A stretch of 64,000 nt of DNA from Ga0074130 sp964499485. Its GTDB lineage: Bacteria; Pseudomonadota; Gammaproteobacteria; Burkholderiales; Rhodocyclaceae. Below the pieces are notes generated by a model. That model was not told the origin of the DNA. It saw only the letters and a list, made by a program, of their open reading frames with translations, and did not search any database. A program made the position numbers and the translations under genes. Positions 17,442 to 25,537 of the stretch are shown here, one piece after another; within the stretch, counting starts at the first letter, position 1; every line of letters starts with the position of its first letter. The stretch covers positions 62,001 to 126,000 of the forward strand of contig CAZCLF010000002.1 in NCBI GenBank assembly GCA_964499485.1, in the 5' to 3' direction.

Positions 17442-18118
17442 GTTGGCATGCTTTGCGGCTTATCGAGGAGATATCCCATGCCTCGGACAGTCCGGACATT
17501 AAAATCCGCAAACTCGAGCTTTTTACGCAGGCGGTGGACATACACCTCAATGGCATTACTACTGATTTCATCCCCCCAGCCATAAAGGTGATCAACCATT
17601 TGCTCCTTGCTGACAACCCGCCCTTCACGCATCAGTAAGAGCTCAGCCAAAGCGAGCTCACGCGCTGTCAGCTCAACAGGCTGGTCCTTGTAGAACAAAC
17701 GCCTGCCTGCCGTATCAAAACGCAATAGGCCATGGATCAACTCGGAGTTCGCACCGTAATGACCGCGACGAATCAAGGCTCGTGCTCTCGCCTCAAACTC
17801 AGGCAAATCAAAAGGCTTGGTCAAATAATCGTCAGCACCAAGATCAAGCCCATACACTCGATCTTCAAGGGTGTCACGCGCGGTAAGCAAAAGCACAGGC
17901 ATCTGGGAGCGCCGCGCACGCATCTGGCGCAAGACCTCGAAGCCGTCCATTTTGGGAAGGCCAACATCAAGAATCACCAGATCGTATGTGTGAGAGCTGA
18001 GAATTTCATTCGCAGCCGCACCATCGCGTGCCAGATCAACCGCATAGGCGGCCTGAGTGAGGCAGCGGGTCAGCGCATCGGCAAGTAAGGTATCGTCCTC
18101 AACAACCAGAATTCGCAT
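17438..18118 (-). CDS. tctD: Response regulator, TctD-like (OmpR family)
   Basis: A 226-residue OmpR/PhoB-type regulator. The receiver domain has acidic pocket VVEDD, phospho-acceptor Asp51 in VILDVGLPKMDG, and LTKPFD with the conserved Lys. The C-terminal winged-helix domain includes ELTARELALAELLL and SNAIEVYVHRLRKKLE. Codons overlap with tctE, giving coupled synthesis of the pair. The likely targets are the tctCBA genes downstream, as in characterised TctDE systems. The neighbouring hom gene is 27 bp downstream-to-upstream on the same strand. Confidence 0.9.
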   Translation of the reverse strand: MRILVVEDDTLLADALTRCLTQAAYAVDLARDGAAANEILSSHTYDLVILDVGLPKMDGFEVLRQMRARRSQMPVLLLTARDTLEDRVYGLDLGADDYLTKPFDLPEFEARARALIRRGHYGANSELIHGLLRFDTAGRRLFYKDQPVELTARELALAELLLMREGRVVSKEQMVDHLYGWGDEISSNAIEVYVHRLRKKLEFADFNVRTVRGMGYLLDKPQSMPT

Positions 18119-18144
18119 ACCGCTTGCCGCCCTTCTTTATTGGA

Positions 18145-19455
18145 TTAGCCGAGGGTTTCCAAGCGCAGGCGAATCACCTTGCGCTTGACCACCGACAATG
18201 CCTCAATTTTGGCGATCGCAGCATCAACAAATTTTTCACGCACACGGTGGGTCAGGATAATCAGATCCGTTTGATCCTCGCCCTCATCCGGTTCGCGCTG
18301 GATCATTGCATCAATGGAAATACCTTGGTCAGCCAAAATCCGCGTAATGTCGGCCAGCACACCTGGCTTGTCTTCCACACGTAGGCGCAGGTAGTAGCTG
18401 GTCTCAACTTCACTGATTGGGAGGATCGGGGTATTCACCACCGCATCGGGTTGGAAGGCCAGGTAGGGCACGCGATGCTCAGGGTCAGCATCCAGCACAC
18501 GGGCGACATCCACCAAATCGGCAACCACTGCACTAGCGGTTGGCTCAGCACCTGCGCCCTTCCCATAATGCAGCGTGGCACCGACAGCGTCACCCTGCAC
18601 CAAGACGGCATTCATTGCGCCCTCGACATTGGCAATCAGACGCTTAGCCGGGATAAGGGTGGGATGAACACGCAGCTCAACGCCATCAGCCTGCTTCTTG
18701 GTAATACCAAGCAGCTTGATGCGATAGCCAAGTTGTTCGGCGTACTTAATGTCTTCGGCATCCAGCTTGCTGATACCTTCAACATGCGCACTATCGAACT
18801 GCATGGGAATACCAAAAGCCAGCGCAGAGAGAATCGTGATCTTGTGCGCTGCATCTACGCCTTCAATATCGAAGGTCGGATCAGCCTCGGCATAGCCGAG
18901 ACGTTGAGCCTCCTTGAGCACCTCGGCAAAGGGCAAACCTTTGTCGCGCATCTCGGAGAGAATGAAATTGGTGGTGCCGTTAATGATGCCGGCAATCCAT
19001 TGGATACGATTCGCTGCAAGCCCTTCACGGACAGCCTTGATGATCGGAATGCCACCCGCCACCGCGGCCTCGAAAGCGACGATGACGCCCTTCTTCTGTG
19101 CAGCCGCGAAAATTTCGTTGCCATGCAAAGCAAGCAAGGCCTTATTGGCAGTGACCACATGCTTGCCATTTTCAATGGCCTTGAGTACCAACTCCTTGGC
19201 CACGCCATAGCCACCGATCAGTTCGACGACAACATTAACTTCAGGGTCGTTGACCACCGCAAAGGCATCATCGGTGACCCGTACAGCATCACCCGCCACC
19301 TGCTTTGCCAGCTCAATATTTTTGTCGGCCACCGCAACAATACGGATTGGACGACCGGCACGGCGAGTGATCTCAGCCTCGTTACGCGATAGAACAGTGA
19401 ACGTGCCACCACCAACGGTGCCAATGCCAAGCAGACCTACATTAATCGGTTTCAT
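18145..19455 (-). CDS. hom: Homoserine dehydrogenase
   Basis: A 436-residue monofunctional homoserine dehydrogenase, which reduces aspartate semialdehyde to homoserine. The Rossmann loop GLLGIGTVGGGT is at the N-terminus. The catalytic domain has VVELIGGYGVAKELV, VTANKALLALHGNEIF and AAVAGGIPIIKAVREGLA. A C-terminal ACT domain (about residues 350-430, YLRLRVEDKPGVLADITRIL) suits feedback by threonine. The start at 19455 (MKPINVGLLG) is preferred over earlier starts at 19470 and 19485 by family comparison; the ribosome site is weak. It follows alaA by 40 bp. Confidence 0.95.
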   Translation of the reverse strand: MKPINVGLLGIGTVGGGTFTVLSRNEAEITRRAGRPIRIVAVADKNIELAKQVAGDAVRVTDDAFAVVNDPEVNVVVELIGGYGVAKELVLKAIENGKHVVTANKALLALHGNEIFAAAQKKGVIVAFEAAVAGGIPIIKAVREGLAANRIQWIAGIINGTTNFILSEMRDKGLPFAEVLKEAQRLGYAEADPTFDIEGVDAAHKITILSALAFGIPMQFDSAHVEGISKLDAEDIKYAEQLGYRIKLLGITKKQADGVELRVHPTLIPAKRLIANVEGAMNAVLVQGDAVGATLHYGKGAGAEPTASAVVADLVDVARVLDADPEHRVPYLAFQPDAVVNTPILPISEVETSYYLRLRVEDKPGVLADITRILADQGISIDAMIQREPDEGEDQTDLIILTHRVREKFVDAAIAKIEALSVVKRKVIRLRLETLG

Positions 19456-19494
19456 AAGTTGAATCGTCATTAAGATTGAATGCACGCCACGCCA

Positions 19495-20718
19495 TTAGGC
19501 GTAGCGCTTGCGATACTGTTCGAGGAAGCGTGCAATGCGGCCAATGGCTTCCGTCAAATCATCTGCATTAGGCAGGAATACGACGCGGAAATGATCAGGC
19601 TTAGGCCAATTGAAGCCGGAGCCTTGCACTAGAAGAACCTTCTCGCTTTCAAGCAATTCAAGAATAAATTGCTGGTCATCCTTGATCGGATACATCTCCG
19701 GATCAAGTCGCGGGAAAAGGTACATTGCACCTTTAGGTTTAACGCAGGTCACGCCCGGAATAGCCGTCAGCAGCTCATAGGCGAGATCACGCTGTTTGGC
19801 GAGACGCCCCAGCGGCATGACCAGATCATTGATACTTTGATAACCGCCAAGTGCCGTCTGAATACCGAATTGAGCAGGTACATTGGCACACAGGCGCATC
19901 GACGCCAGCAAGTTCAGACCCTCAATATAGTCCTGAGCATGGCGCTTCTCACCGGAGACAATCAACCAACCGGCACGGAAGCCAGCGGCACGGTAGTTTT
20001 TAGAGAGCCCCCCAAAGGTGATGAACAGCACATCATCGGCCAGTGAGGCAATCGAGGTATGTGTTGCGCCGTCAAACAGCACCTTGTCGTAAATCTCGTC
20101 GGCGTAGATGATGAGGTTGTGCTCGCGAGCGATGGCCACGATTTCCTTGAGGACATCATCCGGATACAGCGCACCGGTCGGGTTATTCGGGTTGATCACC
20201 ACGATGGCGCGGGTCTTTGGCGTGATCTTGGCGCGAATGTCAGCCAAATCAGGCAACCAGCCAGCATCCTCATCGCAGAGGTAATGGCGCGCAGTTCCGC
20301 CAGACAGGCTGACAGCCGCTGTCCAGAGCGGGTAATCCGGCGCAGGTACCAATACTTCGTCGCCAGCGTTTACCAATGCGTTCATGGCCATGACGATCAG
20401 TTCTGACACGCCATTGCCAATATAGATATCGTCGACCTTTACACCCTGGATTTTCTTTTCCTGGGTGTAATGCATGATGGCCTTGCGCGCAGCGAACATG
20501 CCCTTGGAATCGCTATAGCCGGAAGCATCTGCCAGATTGTGAATGATGTCCTGGACGATTTCGTCGGGTGCAGTGAAGCCGAAGGGCGCTGGATTGCCGA
20601 TGTTCAGCTTGATGATGCGCTGACCGTCTTCCTCCATCTGCTTCGCTCGTACCATAACCGGTCCACGAATGTCATAGAGGACATTGGCCAGCTTGGTGGA
20701 CTTGAGCACGGGCTGCAT
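19495..20718 (-). CDS. alaA: Glutamate-pyruvate aminotransferase
   Basis: A 407-residue class I aminotransferase very close to E. coli AlaA in its conserved blocks: NVLYDIRGPVMVRAKQMEE, LNIGNPAPFGFTAPDEI, YIGNGVSELIVMAMNAL and VPAPDYPLWTAAVSLSGG. INPNNPTGA and IIYADEIYDKVLFDGA contact PLP, and the Schiff-base Lys is in FGGLSKNYRAAGFRAGW. It makes alanine from pyruvate and glutamate. It stands directly upstream of hom, an order frequent in betaproteobacteria. A divergent promoter region separates it from the Mth938-like gene. Confidence 0.93.
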   Translation of the reverse strand: MQPVLKSTKLANVLYDIRGPVMVRAKQMEEDGQRIIKLNIGNPAPFGFTAPDEIVQDIIHNLADASGYSDSKGMFAARKAIMHYTQEKKIQGVKVDDIYIGNGVSELIVMAMNALVNAGDEVLVPAPDYPLWTAAVSLSGGTARHYLCDEDAGWLPDLADIRAKITPKTRAIVVINPNNPTGALYPDDVLKEIVAIAREHNLIIYADEIYDKVLFDGATHTSIASLADDVLFITFGGLSKNYRAAGFRAGWLIVSGEKRHAQDYIEGLNLLASMRLCANVPAQFGIQTALGGYQSINDLVMPLGRLAKQRDLAYELLTAIPGVTCVKPKGAMYLFPRLDPEMYPIKDDQQFILELLESEKVLLVQGSGFNWPKPDHFRVVFLPNADDLTEAIGRIARFLEQYRKRYA

Positions 20719-20813
20719 TAAGGAACCATCCTTTCAGGGGGAAACGGTGAAAACAAGGAGAAAACAGGGCCTGACAGCGGGCAAATGGCTGCAGGTGCGT
20801 CAATCGGGAAAGG

Positions 20814-20819
20814 TATAAT
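20814..20819 (+). promoter_or_regulatory. -10 element ahead of the Mth938-like gene
   Basis: A perfect TATAAT lies 46 bp upstream of the ATG at 20866. No good -35 hexamer is visible at 16-18 bp, so activity may depend on other contacts. Confidence 0.45.
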
Positions 20820-20865
20820 CTTACCGAACCCCATGTTGCGCCGCAACGTTAGCACTACGCCAGCA

Positions 20866-21234
20866 ATGAAACTTCATACAGATCCCCGCACCGGTAACAC
20901 CATCACCGCCCACGGCGAAGGCTACATTGCCATCAATGGGGAGCGGCATGAAACTAGCCTGATCGTACAGCCAGAAAGCATTGATACCACCTGGCAAATT
21001 ACTGCGAGTAGCGCGCTCACCAGCGCACACCTAGAGCAACTACTTGCCACTGGGGCAGAAATACTGCTGCTGGGCACGGGTCGGAGACAACACTTCCCCT
21101 CGCTGGAGCTGCTTAAGCCGGTGATCATGGCGGGTCGTACTGTTGATGTCATGGACACATCGGCGGCGTGTCGTACTTATAACATCCTCATGGCAGAAGG
21201 CCGCAAGGTTGCCGCTGCCCTGATCATCGAATAA
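20866..21234 (+). CDS. Mth938-like domain protein (DUF498)
   Basis: A 122-residue protein of the Mth938/NDUFAF3-like family. It shows the family's alternating pattern: ITAHGEGYIAINGERHETSL, then the central LLATGAEILLLGTGRRQHFP, and the closing VDVMDTSAACRTYNILMAEGRKVAAAL. No catalytic site is known. The upstream in-frame extension to 20785 contains the likely promoter and is not part of the gene. It is 5 bp from the SMR gene, and the two plus the ArnD-like gene look like one operon. Confidence 0.82.
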   Translation: MKLHTDPRTGNTITAHGEGYIAINGERHETSLIVQPESIDTTWQITASSALTSAHLEQLLATGAEILLLGTGRRQHFPSLELLKPVIMAGRTVDVMDTSAACRTYNILMAEGRKVAAALIIE

Positions 21235-21239
21235 CGCCG

Positions 21240-21611
21240 ATGAACGGACTCAGCCTTGCGCTGATTCTTGGCGGTGTTCTGCTCAATGCCGTTGCTCAGC
21301 TATTGCTCAAGGCCGGCACGAATGCAGTCGGTCACTTTGCGTTTCAAACCGAAAACATCGTGCCAGTTGGGCTCAAGCTTGCCCTCCAGCCCTACATCCT
21401 TGGTGGCATCACCTGCTACGTGATCAGCTTGGCCATCTGGATCATGGCACTATCACGCGTCCCTGTCAGCATTGCGTATCCAATGCTATCGATCGGGTAT
21501 GCCATCAATGTCTTTGTAGCCTACTACTGGTTTGGTGAGGCCTTGAGTGCTCAAAAACTGCTTGGTATCGGTTTTATTATTATTGGCGTAGTCCTCGTTA
21601 CGCGCTCCTAA
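21240..21611 (+). CDS. SMR-type four-helix membrane protein
   Basis: A 123-residue membrane protein with four hydrophobic helices, as in the small multidrug resistance/EamA-like fold. Helix one reads LALILGGVLLNAVAQLLLKA and helix four reads LLGIGFIIIGVVLVTRS. SRVPVSIAYPMLSIGYAINV matches the SMR third-helix region. The next gene is ArnD-like. In lipid A modification systems small SMR-fold proteins (ArnE/ArnF) flip undecaprenyl-linked aminoarabinose, so a lipid flippase role is possible. Spacing to neighbours is 5 and 12 bp. Confidence 0.8.
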   Translation: MNGLSLALILGGVLLNAVAQLLLKAGTNAVGHFAFQTENIVPVGLKLALQPYILGGITCYVISLAIWIMALSRVPVSIAYPMLSIGYAINVFVAYYWFGEALSAQKLLGIGFIIIGVVLVTRS

Positions 21612-21623
21612 CCTCACTCCCCC

Positions 21624-22553
21624 ATGCGCCTGCTTGCTCTGAGAATTACCGCTTCCACCTGGCGTGGCACCCTGCAAGGATTGCCCACACTCGTCGATAT
21701 CTTGCGTCGGCACGCGGCTGGCGGAACCTTTTTATTCACTGTCGGCCCCGACAACACTGGACGTGCGCTCAAGCGTTTTTTCCGTAGTGGCTATCTCAAG
21801 CAAATTCGTCGCACACGCGCTGTTTCGCATTACGGCTACCGGACCCTAATGAATGGCACCCTTCTGCCGGCGCCGATGATTGGTCGGCGGGCGAGCGACA
21901 TTCTTCGCGGTGTGCGTGACAGCGGCTTTGAGGTTGGCCTCCATGGTTGGGATCATCTTGCTTGGGAAGAGCAGATAGATAAGGCAACAGCAGACTGGAC
22001 AGAACACCAACTACATCTGGCGATTGATCGCTTTACGGATATATTCAAGGCACCACCGAGCGTACATGGCGCTGCAGGTTGGCAGATGAATGCGCATGCC
22101 TTACGACTCACTCAGCGCAAAGGCTTTCGTTATTCCAGCGATACGCGCGGAACGCACCCCTTCATGCCTGTACAGAATGGAGAGATCGTCCTGTGTCCCC
22201 AAGTACCGACCACTCTGCCTACCCTTGATGAGCTGATTGGGTTGAATGGCGTTAATTCGGACAATGTGGCAGAAACTCTACTGCGTCATACAGCCCCAGA
22301 GCCAGAGCACGGTCATGTGTTCACGCTGCGTGCAGAGGTCGAAGGTATGAAATTGGCGAATACTTTCGAAAATTTGCTGACAGGCTGGCGCGAACAGGGA
22401 TACAGTATGGTTGCGATGCAGGACATCGTGGATCGACTCGATCGCGACACCCTGCCCCATCATCAGATCACACGCGGCTCAGTGCCAGGCCGCATCGAAC
22501 CACTGATGGTGCAAGGTGCCGAATTTTTGGCGAATTGGCAAAATGCAGCCTGA
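21624..22553 (+). CDS. ArnD-like polysaccharide deacetylase lacking motif-1 aspartates
   Basis: A 309-residue protein aligned by eye with ArnD, the deformylase of undecaprenyl-linked formyl-aminoarabinose. Recognisable blocks are FLFTVGPDNTGRALKRFF, GLHGWDHLAWEEQID with both metal-binding His, HGAAGWQMNAHALRL, DTRGTHPFMP and PTTLPTLDELIG. ArnD proteins begin with an IDVDT-type strand that supplies the catalytic and metal-binding Asp. Here residues 8-12 are ITAST, with no Asp, so the protein may be inactive or use other residues. It lies 12 bp after the SMR gene. Confidence 0.78.
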   Translation: MRLLALRITASTWRGTLQGLPTLVDILRRHAAGGTFLFTVGPDNTGRALKRFFRSGYLKQIRRTRAVSHYGYRTLMNGTLLPAPMIGRRASDILRGVRDSGFEVGLHGWDHLAWEEQIDKATADWTEHQLHLAIDRFTDIFKAPPSVHGAAGWQMNAHALRLTQRKGFRYSSDTRGTHPFMPVQNGEIVLCPQVPTTLPTLDELIGLNGVNSDNVAETLLRHTAPEPEHGHVFTLRAEVEGMKLANTFENLLTGWREQGYSMVAMQDIVDRLDRDTLPHHQITRGSVPGRIEPLMVQGAEFLANWQNAA

Positions 22554-22587
22554 GACATGCGGGTGTCCGGCTGTATAGGAGGCACGA

Positions 22588-23043
22588 ATGCTGGACCAGG
22601 TAGTTCCTGATTTTTCCCTACCCGCCACTGGCGGCATTACGTTTCAACTCTCTGCCCATTTGGGCAAACCCCTCGTTATTTACTTCTATCCCAAGGACAG
22701 CACCCCCGGTTGTACAACCGAGGCTGGTCAGTTCAGGGATCTGCATGCGCAGTTCGCCAAACTCGGTTGTACGGTCTATGGCGTCTCGCGCGACAGCCTC
22801 AAATCCCATGAAAACTTCAAAGCCAAGCTTGAACTCCCCTTCGAGCTACTCAGCGACAAGGATGAGCTGGCTTGTGGGATTTTCGGCGTAATGAAGATGA
22901 AGAACATGTACGGCAAGCAGGTACGCGGTGTCGAACGCAGTACCTTCCTGATCGATGCGAAAGGTGTTTTACGCCAGGAATGGCGGGGTGTGAAGGTGGA
23001 CGGTCACGCCCAAGCAGTGCTCGAAGCAGTCAAGACTCTGTGA
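22588..23043 (+). CDS. bcp: Thioredoxin-dependent thiol peroxidase (Bcp/PrxQ)
   Basis: A 151-residue cytosolic peroxiredoxin. The fold opens VVPDFSLPATGG, then YFYPKDSTPGCTTEAGQF with peroxidatic Cys42. In classic Bcp a resolving Cys follows five residues later; here that position is Gly47, so it is a 1-Cys-type member or resolves through another thiol such as the Cys in KLGCTVYGVSRD. It ends with STFLIDAKGVLRQEW. A good AGGAGG site precedes the ATG. It lies 17 bp before phoH. A second, exported Bcp-type protein is at 42636. Confidence 0.92.
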   Translation: MLDQVVPDFSLPATGGITFQLSAHLGKPLVIYFYPKDSTPGCTTEAGQFRDLHAQFAKLGCTVYGVSRDSLKSHENFKAKLELPFELLSDKDELACGIFGVMKMKNMYGKQVRGVERSTFLIDAKGVLRQEWRGVKVDGHAQAVLEAVKTL

Positions 23044-23060
23044 ACTCGTAAAGGGAAACC

Positions 23061-24530
23061 ATGGCCACCAAGCGTGCCGCACCTAGCAAAACTAGCAGCA
23101 AGACTCCATCCACTAAGCTGTTCGTTCTCGACACTAATGTGCTGATGCACGATCCGCTCTCCATCTACCGTTTTGAGGAGCACGACATTTACGTGCCGAT
23201 CATGACGCTGGAAGAGCTGGACAACAATAAGAAGGGAACAACCGAAGTTGCCCGCAATGCACGCCAAGCCAGCCGTATGCTTGACGACATTGTCTCGGGT
23301 TGCGAGCTCGATATCGCAGCCGGAATTTCACTAACAGCGCCCTCTCGCGATCTGGCCTCCGGCAGCCTTTTTTTGCAAAGCGAAGCCATCAGCAGCAACC
23401 TGCCAGCCTCACTACCAACGGCTAAGGGCGATAACCAGATTCTTGCGGTGGTCATGTACCTCTCGCAGAAATTCCCCAAGCGCGAAGTCATCTTGGTGTC
23501 TAAGGACATCAATATGCGCATTAAAGCCCGCACACTAGGCTTACTCGCACAGGATTACTTCAACGATAAGGTACTTGAAGACACCGACCTGCTCTACACC
23601 GGCACGCTTGAATTGCCTACCGACTTCTGGGACAAACATGCCAAGGGCATGGAGTCGTGGAAGGAAGAAGGTCGCAATCTCTATCGTGTAACTGGGCCCC
23701 TGTGTCCAGACCTGCTCGTCAATCAGTATGTTCATATGGACAGCCCTGATCCGAACGAGAAACCCTTCAATGCCATCGTGCAAGAGGTCAAAGGCAAGAC
23801 TGCCGTTCTCAAAACACTGGTGGACTATGGCCATACCAAGAACGCTGTCTGGGGTATTACTGCCCGCAACCGTGAGCAGAATTTTGCCCTCAACCTTCTG
23901 ATGGACCCCGAGGTCGATTTCGTTACCCTTCTCGGCCAAGCTGGCACCGGTAAGACACTCCTGACACTGGCAGCCAGCCTGACGCAGGTACTCGAGAGTA
24001 AGCGTTACTCGGAAATCATCATTACGCGCGTTACGGTTCCTGTGGGTGAAGACATTGGCTTCCTACCCGGTACCGAAGAAGAGAAGATGACGCCGTGGAT
24101 GGGCGCACTTGAGGACAACCTTGATGTGCTCAACAAACCGGCAGATGCCGACCCATCACATGCAGGTCAGGGCGGCTACGGCGGAGACTGGGGCCGCGCG
24201 GCCACCATGGATTTGATCCGCAGCCGCATCAAGATTAAGTCGCTGAATTTCATGCGCGGTCGAACCTTCATCAACAAGTATCTGATCATTGATGAGGCAC
24301 AGAATCTGACGCCAAAGCAGATGAAGACACTGATCACCCGTGCTGGTCCAGGTACTAAAGTGGTCTGTCTGGGTAATATTGCCCAGATCGATACACCTTA
24401 CCTGACCGAAGGCAGTTCAGGCCTCACCTATGTCGTCGATCGTTTCAAGGGTTGGCCGCACTCGGGCCATATCACCTTGCAACGCGGCGAACGGTCACGC
24501 TTGGCTGATCACGCGGCTGAAGTTCTTTAA
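23061..24530 (+). CDS. PIN-PhoH family ATPase (PhoH2 type)
   Basis: A 489-residue two-domain protein. The N-terminal PIN nuclease domain (about residues 18-170) starts with FVLDTNVLMHDP, supplying the first acidic residue; further Asp/Glu occur in LEELDNN and LVSKDINMRIKA. The C-terminal PhoH ATPase has Walker A in LGQAGTGKTLLTLAA near residue 298, Walker B in YLIIDEAQNLTPKQMKTL and KVVCLGNIAQID. PhoH2 proteins couple RNA unwinding with RNase activity. It follows bcp by 17 bp and ends at a strong terminator. Confidence 0.92.
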   Translation: MATKRAAPSKTSSKTPSTKLFVLDTNVLMHDPLSIYRFEEHDIYVPIMTLEELDNNKKGTTEVARNARQASRMLDDIVSGCELDIAAGISLTAPSRDLASGSLFLQSEAISSNLPASLPTAKGDNQILAVVMYLSQKFPKREVILVSKDINMRIKARTLGLLAQDYFNDKVLEDTDLLYTGTLELPTDFWDKHAKGMESWKEEGRNLYRVTGPLCPDLLVNQYVHMDSPDPNEKPFNAIVQEVKGKTAVLKTLVDYGHTKNAVWGITARNREQNFALNLLMDPEVDFVTLLGQAGTGKTLLTLAASLTQVLESKRYSEIIITRVTVPVGEDIGFLPGTEEEKMTPWMGALEDNLDVLNKPADADPSHAGQGGYGGDWGRAATMDLIRSRIKIKSLNFMRGRTFINKYLIIDEAQNLTPKQMKTLITRAGPGTKVVCLGNIAQIDTPYLTEGSSGLTYVVDRFKGWPHSGHITLQRGERSRLADHAAEVL

Positions 24531-24547
24531 CTATCAGCACACAGTAA

Positions 24548-24579
24548 AAAACGCCCTGCCATTACTGGCAGGGCGTTTT
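24548..24579. terminator. Bidirectional intrinsic terminator
   Basis: A 13-bp stem (AAAACGCCCTGCC and its complement) has a 6-nt loop. It lies between the convergent phoH-type gene and the first Usp gene, and both strands end in A/T runs. Confidence 0.92.
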
Positions 24580-24603
24580 GCTTTACAGACCTACAGAAAG
24601 GTC

Positions 24604-25110
24604 TTACTCGTTAGCAACGAAGAGCAGCGTCAGTGCGGCACCAATACCTGCCGGCAGACCATACTTCTCGAGCTTAGACTCTTCACCATGGGAGATCACT
24701 TCGACCGGCACATCCGAAATCTCCATGACACGGTTGGTCAGTGAGCCTTCGATCAGGCGCGTGAAGGAATTCTTGCGCCCAGTACCGATGACGATTTCGC
24801 CAATGCCAAGATCCTTGGCCATCTGGTGGATGACCTCAGCTTTGTCACCCAAGCCTACATGGGTCTCAAAAGGCACCGCAAACTGCGTTAGCAGATCACG
24901 TGCTGGCTTGAGGGTCTTTTCGGCCTCGTCATTGTGATAACTATCGAGATCACTTTTCGACACGAAGCGCGTGATTTCCTGCGGCAGGCGCATACACACA
25001 TGCAGCAGATGCACATCGACGTCTTTTTTCTCGATATAGCGGTTGATGATGTGACGAACTGCACCGAGGGAGTTCTCAGAACCATCAACAGGAATAAGTA
25101 CCTTGAGCAT
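24604..25110 (-). CDS. Universal stress protein, free-standing, with hydrophobic C-tail
   Basis: A 168-residue UspA-family protein. ATG at 25110 follows GGAGAATGTC. The Usp core begins MLKVLIPVDGSENSLGAVRH and includes VDVHLLHVCMRLP. The nucleotide loop region reads IGTGRKNSFTRLIEGSLTN near residues 115-135, keeping the Gly-Ser that closes the ATP site. The last 20 or so residues form a hydrophobic tail that starts with KYGLPAGIGA, also present in the other three Usp proteins of this cluster. Its 490-bp leader carries a yybP-ykoY manganese riboswitch. It is probably a cytosolic partner of the TerC-Usp fusions. Confidence 0.88.
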   Translation of the reverse strand: MLKVLIPVDGSENSLGAVRHIINRYIEKKDVDVHLLHVCMRLPQEITRFVSKSDLDSYHNDEAEKTLKPARDLLTQFAVPFETHVGLGDKAEVIHQMAKDLGIGEIVIGTGRKNSFTRLIEGSLTNRVMEISDVPVEVISHGEESKLEKYGLPAGIGAALTLLFVANE

Positions 25111-25249
25111 GACATTCTCCTTGAGTAGATTTGACGCATTCACATGATCGGCGGGATGCCGGAGTGTTCTTGCTTCAGACTATTTAGGATTTCCCATTTT
25201 CAGCACCTCCAAGTCAGACCACATGTGTAGACGATGCATGCACCGTCAC

Positions 25250-25372
25250 TTTCGGTCTCGCTTGTGTCCTCGCTGATGGGCGGAAGGCCACCGGTGTTAC
25301 CGGGGAAACAACCCCGTGTTGTCGATAACACCATCTGTAGCAAAGCGCACTACAGAAGCTACTCCCCTGCCA
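25250..25372 (-). ncRNA. yybP-ykoY manganese riboswitch ahead of Usp gene
   Basis: Reading the minus strand 5' to 3', the conserved opening GGGGAGTAGC is at 25367-25358. It is followed by a P2 hairpin (TTCTGTAG paired with CTACAGA), then TTATCGACAACACGGGG, and the closing AGCGAGACC at 25262-25254. These blocks in this order are the yybP-ykoY signature, which senses Mn2+. The 140-bp stretch between it and the Usp start would hold the expression platform. Confidence is high for the family; the metal response is inferred. Confidence 0.88.
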
Positions 25373-25458
25373 AGCTCACCGGATCGTTATGCTTGCTTGC
25401 AAACCTGCCTAACAAGCTTTGTTTCTCCGGTTGTGCAATCTTGCGATCACACAAGCTC

Positions 25459-25487
25459 ACTATAGACATACGATAAATTTTTGTGAA
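25459..25487 (-). promoter_or_regulatory. Sigma70-type promoter for the riboswitch-Usp transcript
   Basis: On the minus strand TTCACA, 17 bp, then TATAGT. Each hexamer matches five of six consensus bases. Transcription would begin near 25452, about 85 bp before the aptamer. Confidence 0.65.
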
Positions 25488-25509
25488 GTAAAGATTAGTA
25501 ATTTCTTTA

Positions 25510-25524
25510 ATTACGAAACGTAAT
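25510..25524 (-). terminator. Weak hairpin after TerC-Usp fusion A
   Basis: ATTACG and CGTAAT enclose a 3-nt loop, 14 bp after the fusion A stop, in an AT-rich setting. The stem is short, so termination is uncertain. Confidence 0.35.
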
Positions 25525-25537
25525 GACTACTGGGTAT

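Noticed and set aside
18451..19392. A 313-codon plus-strand open frame over hom
   Set aside because: It is antisense to a well-conserved homoserine dehydrogenase and has no recognisable domain.
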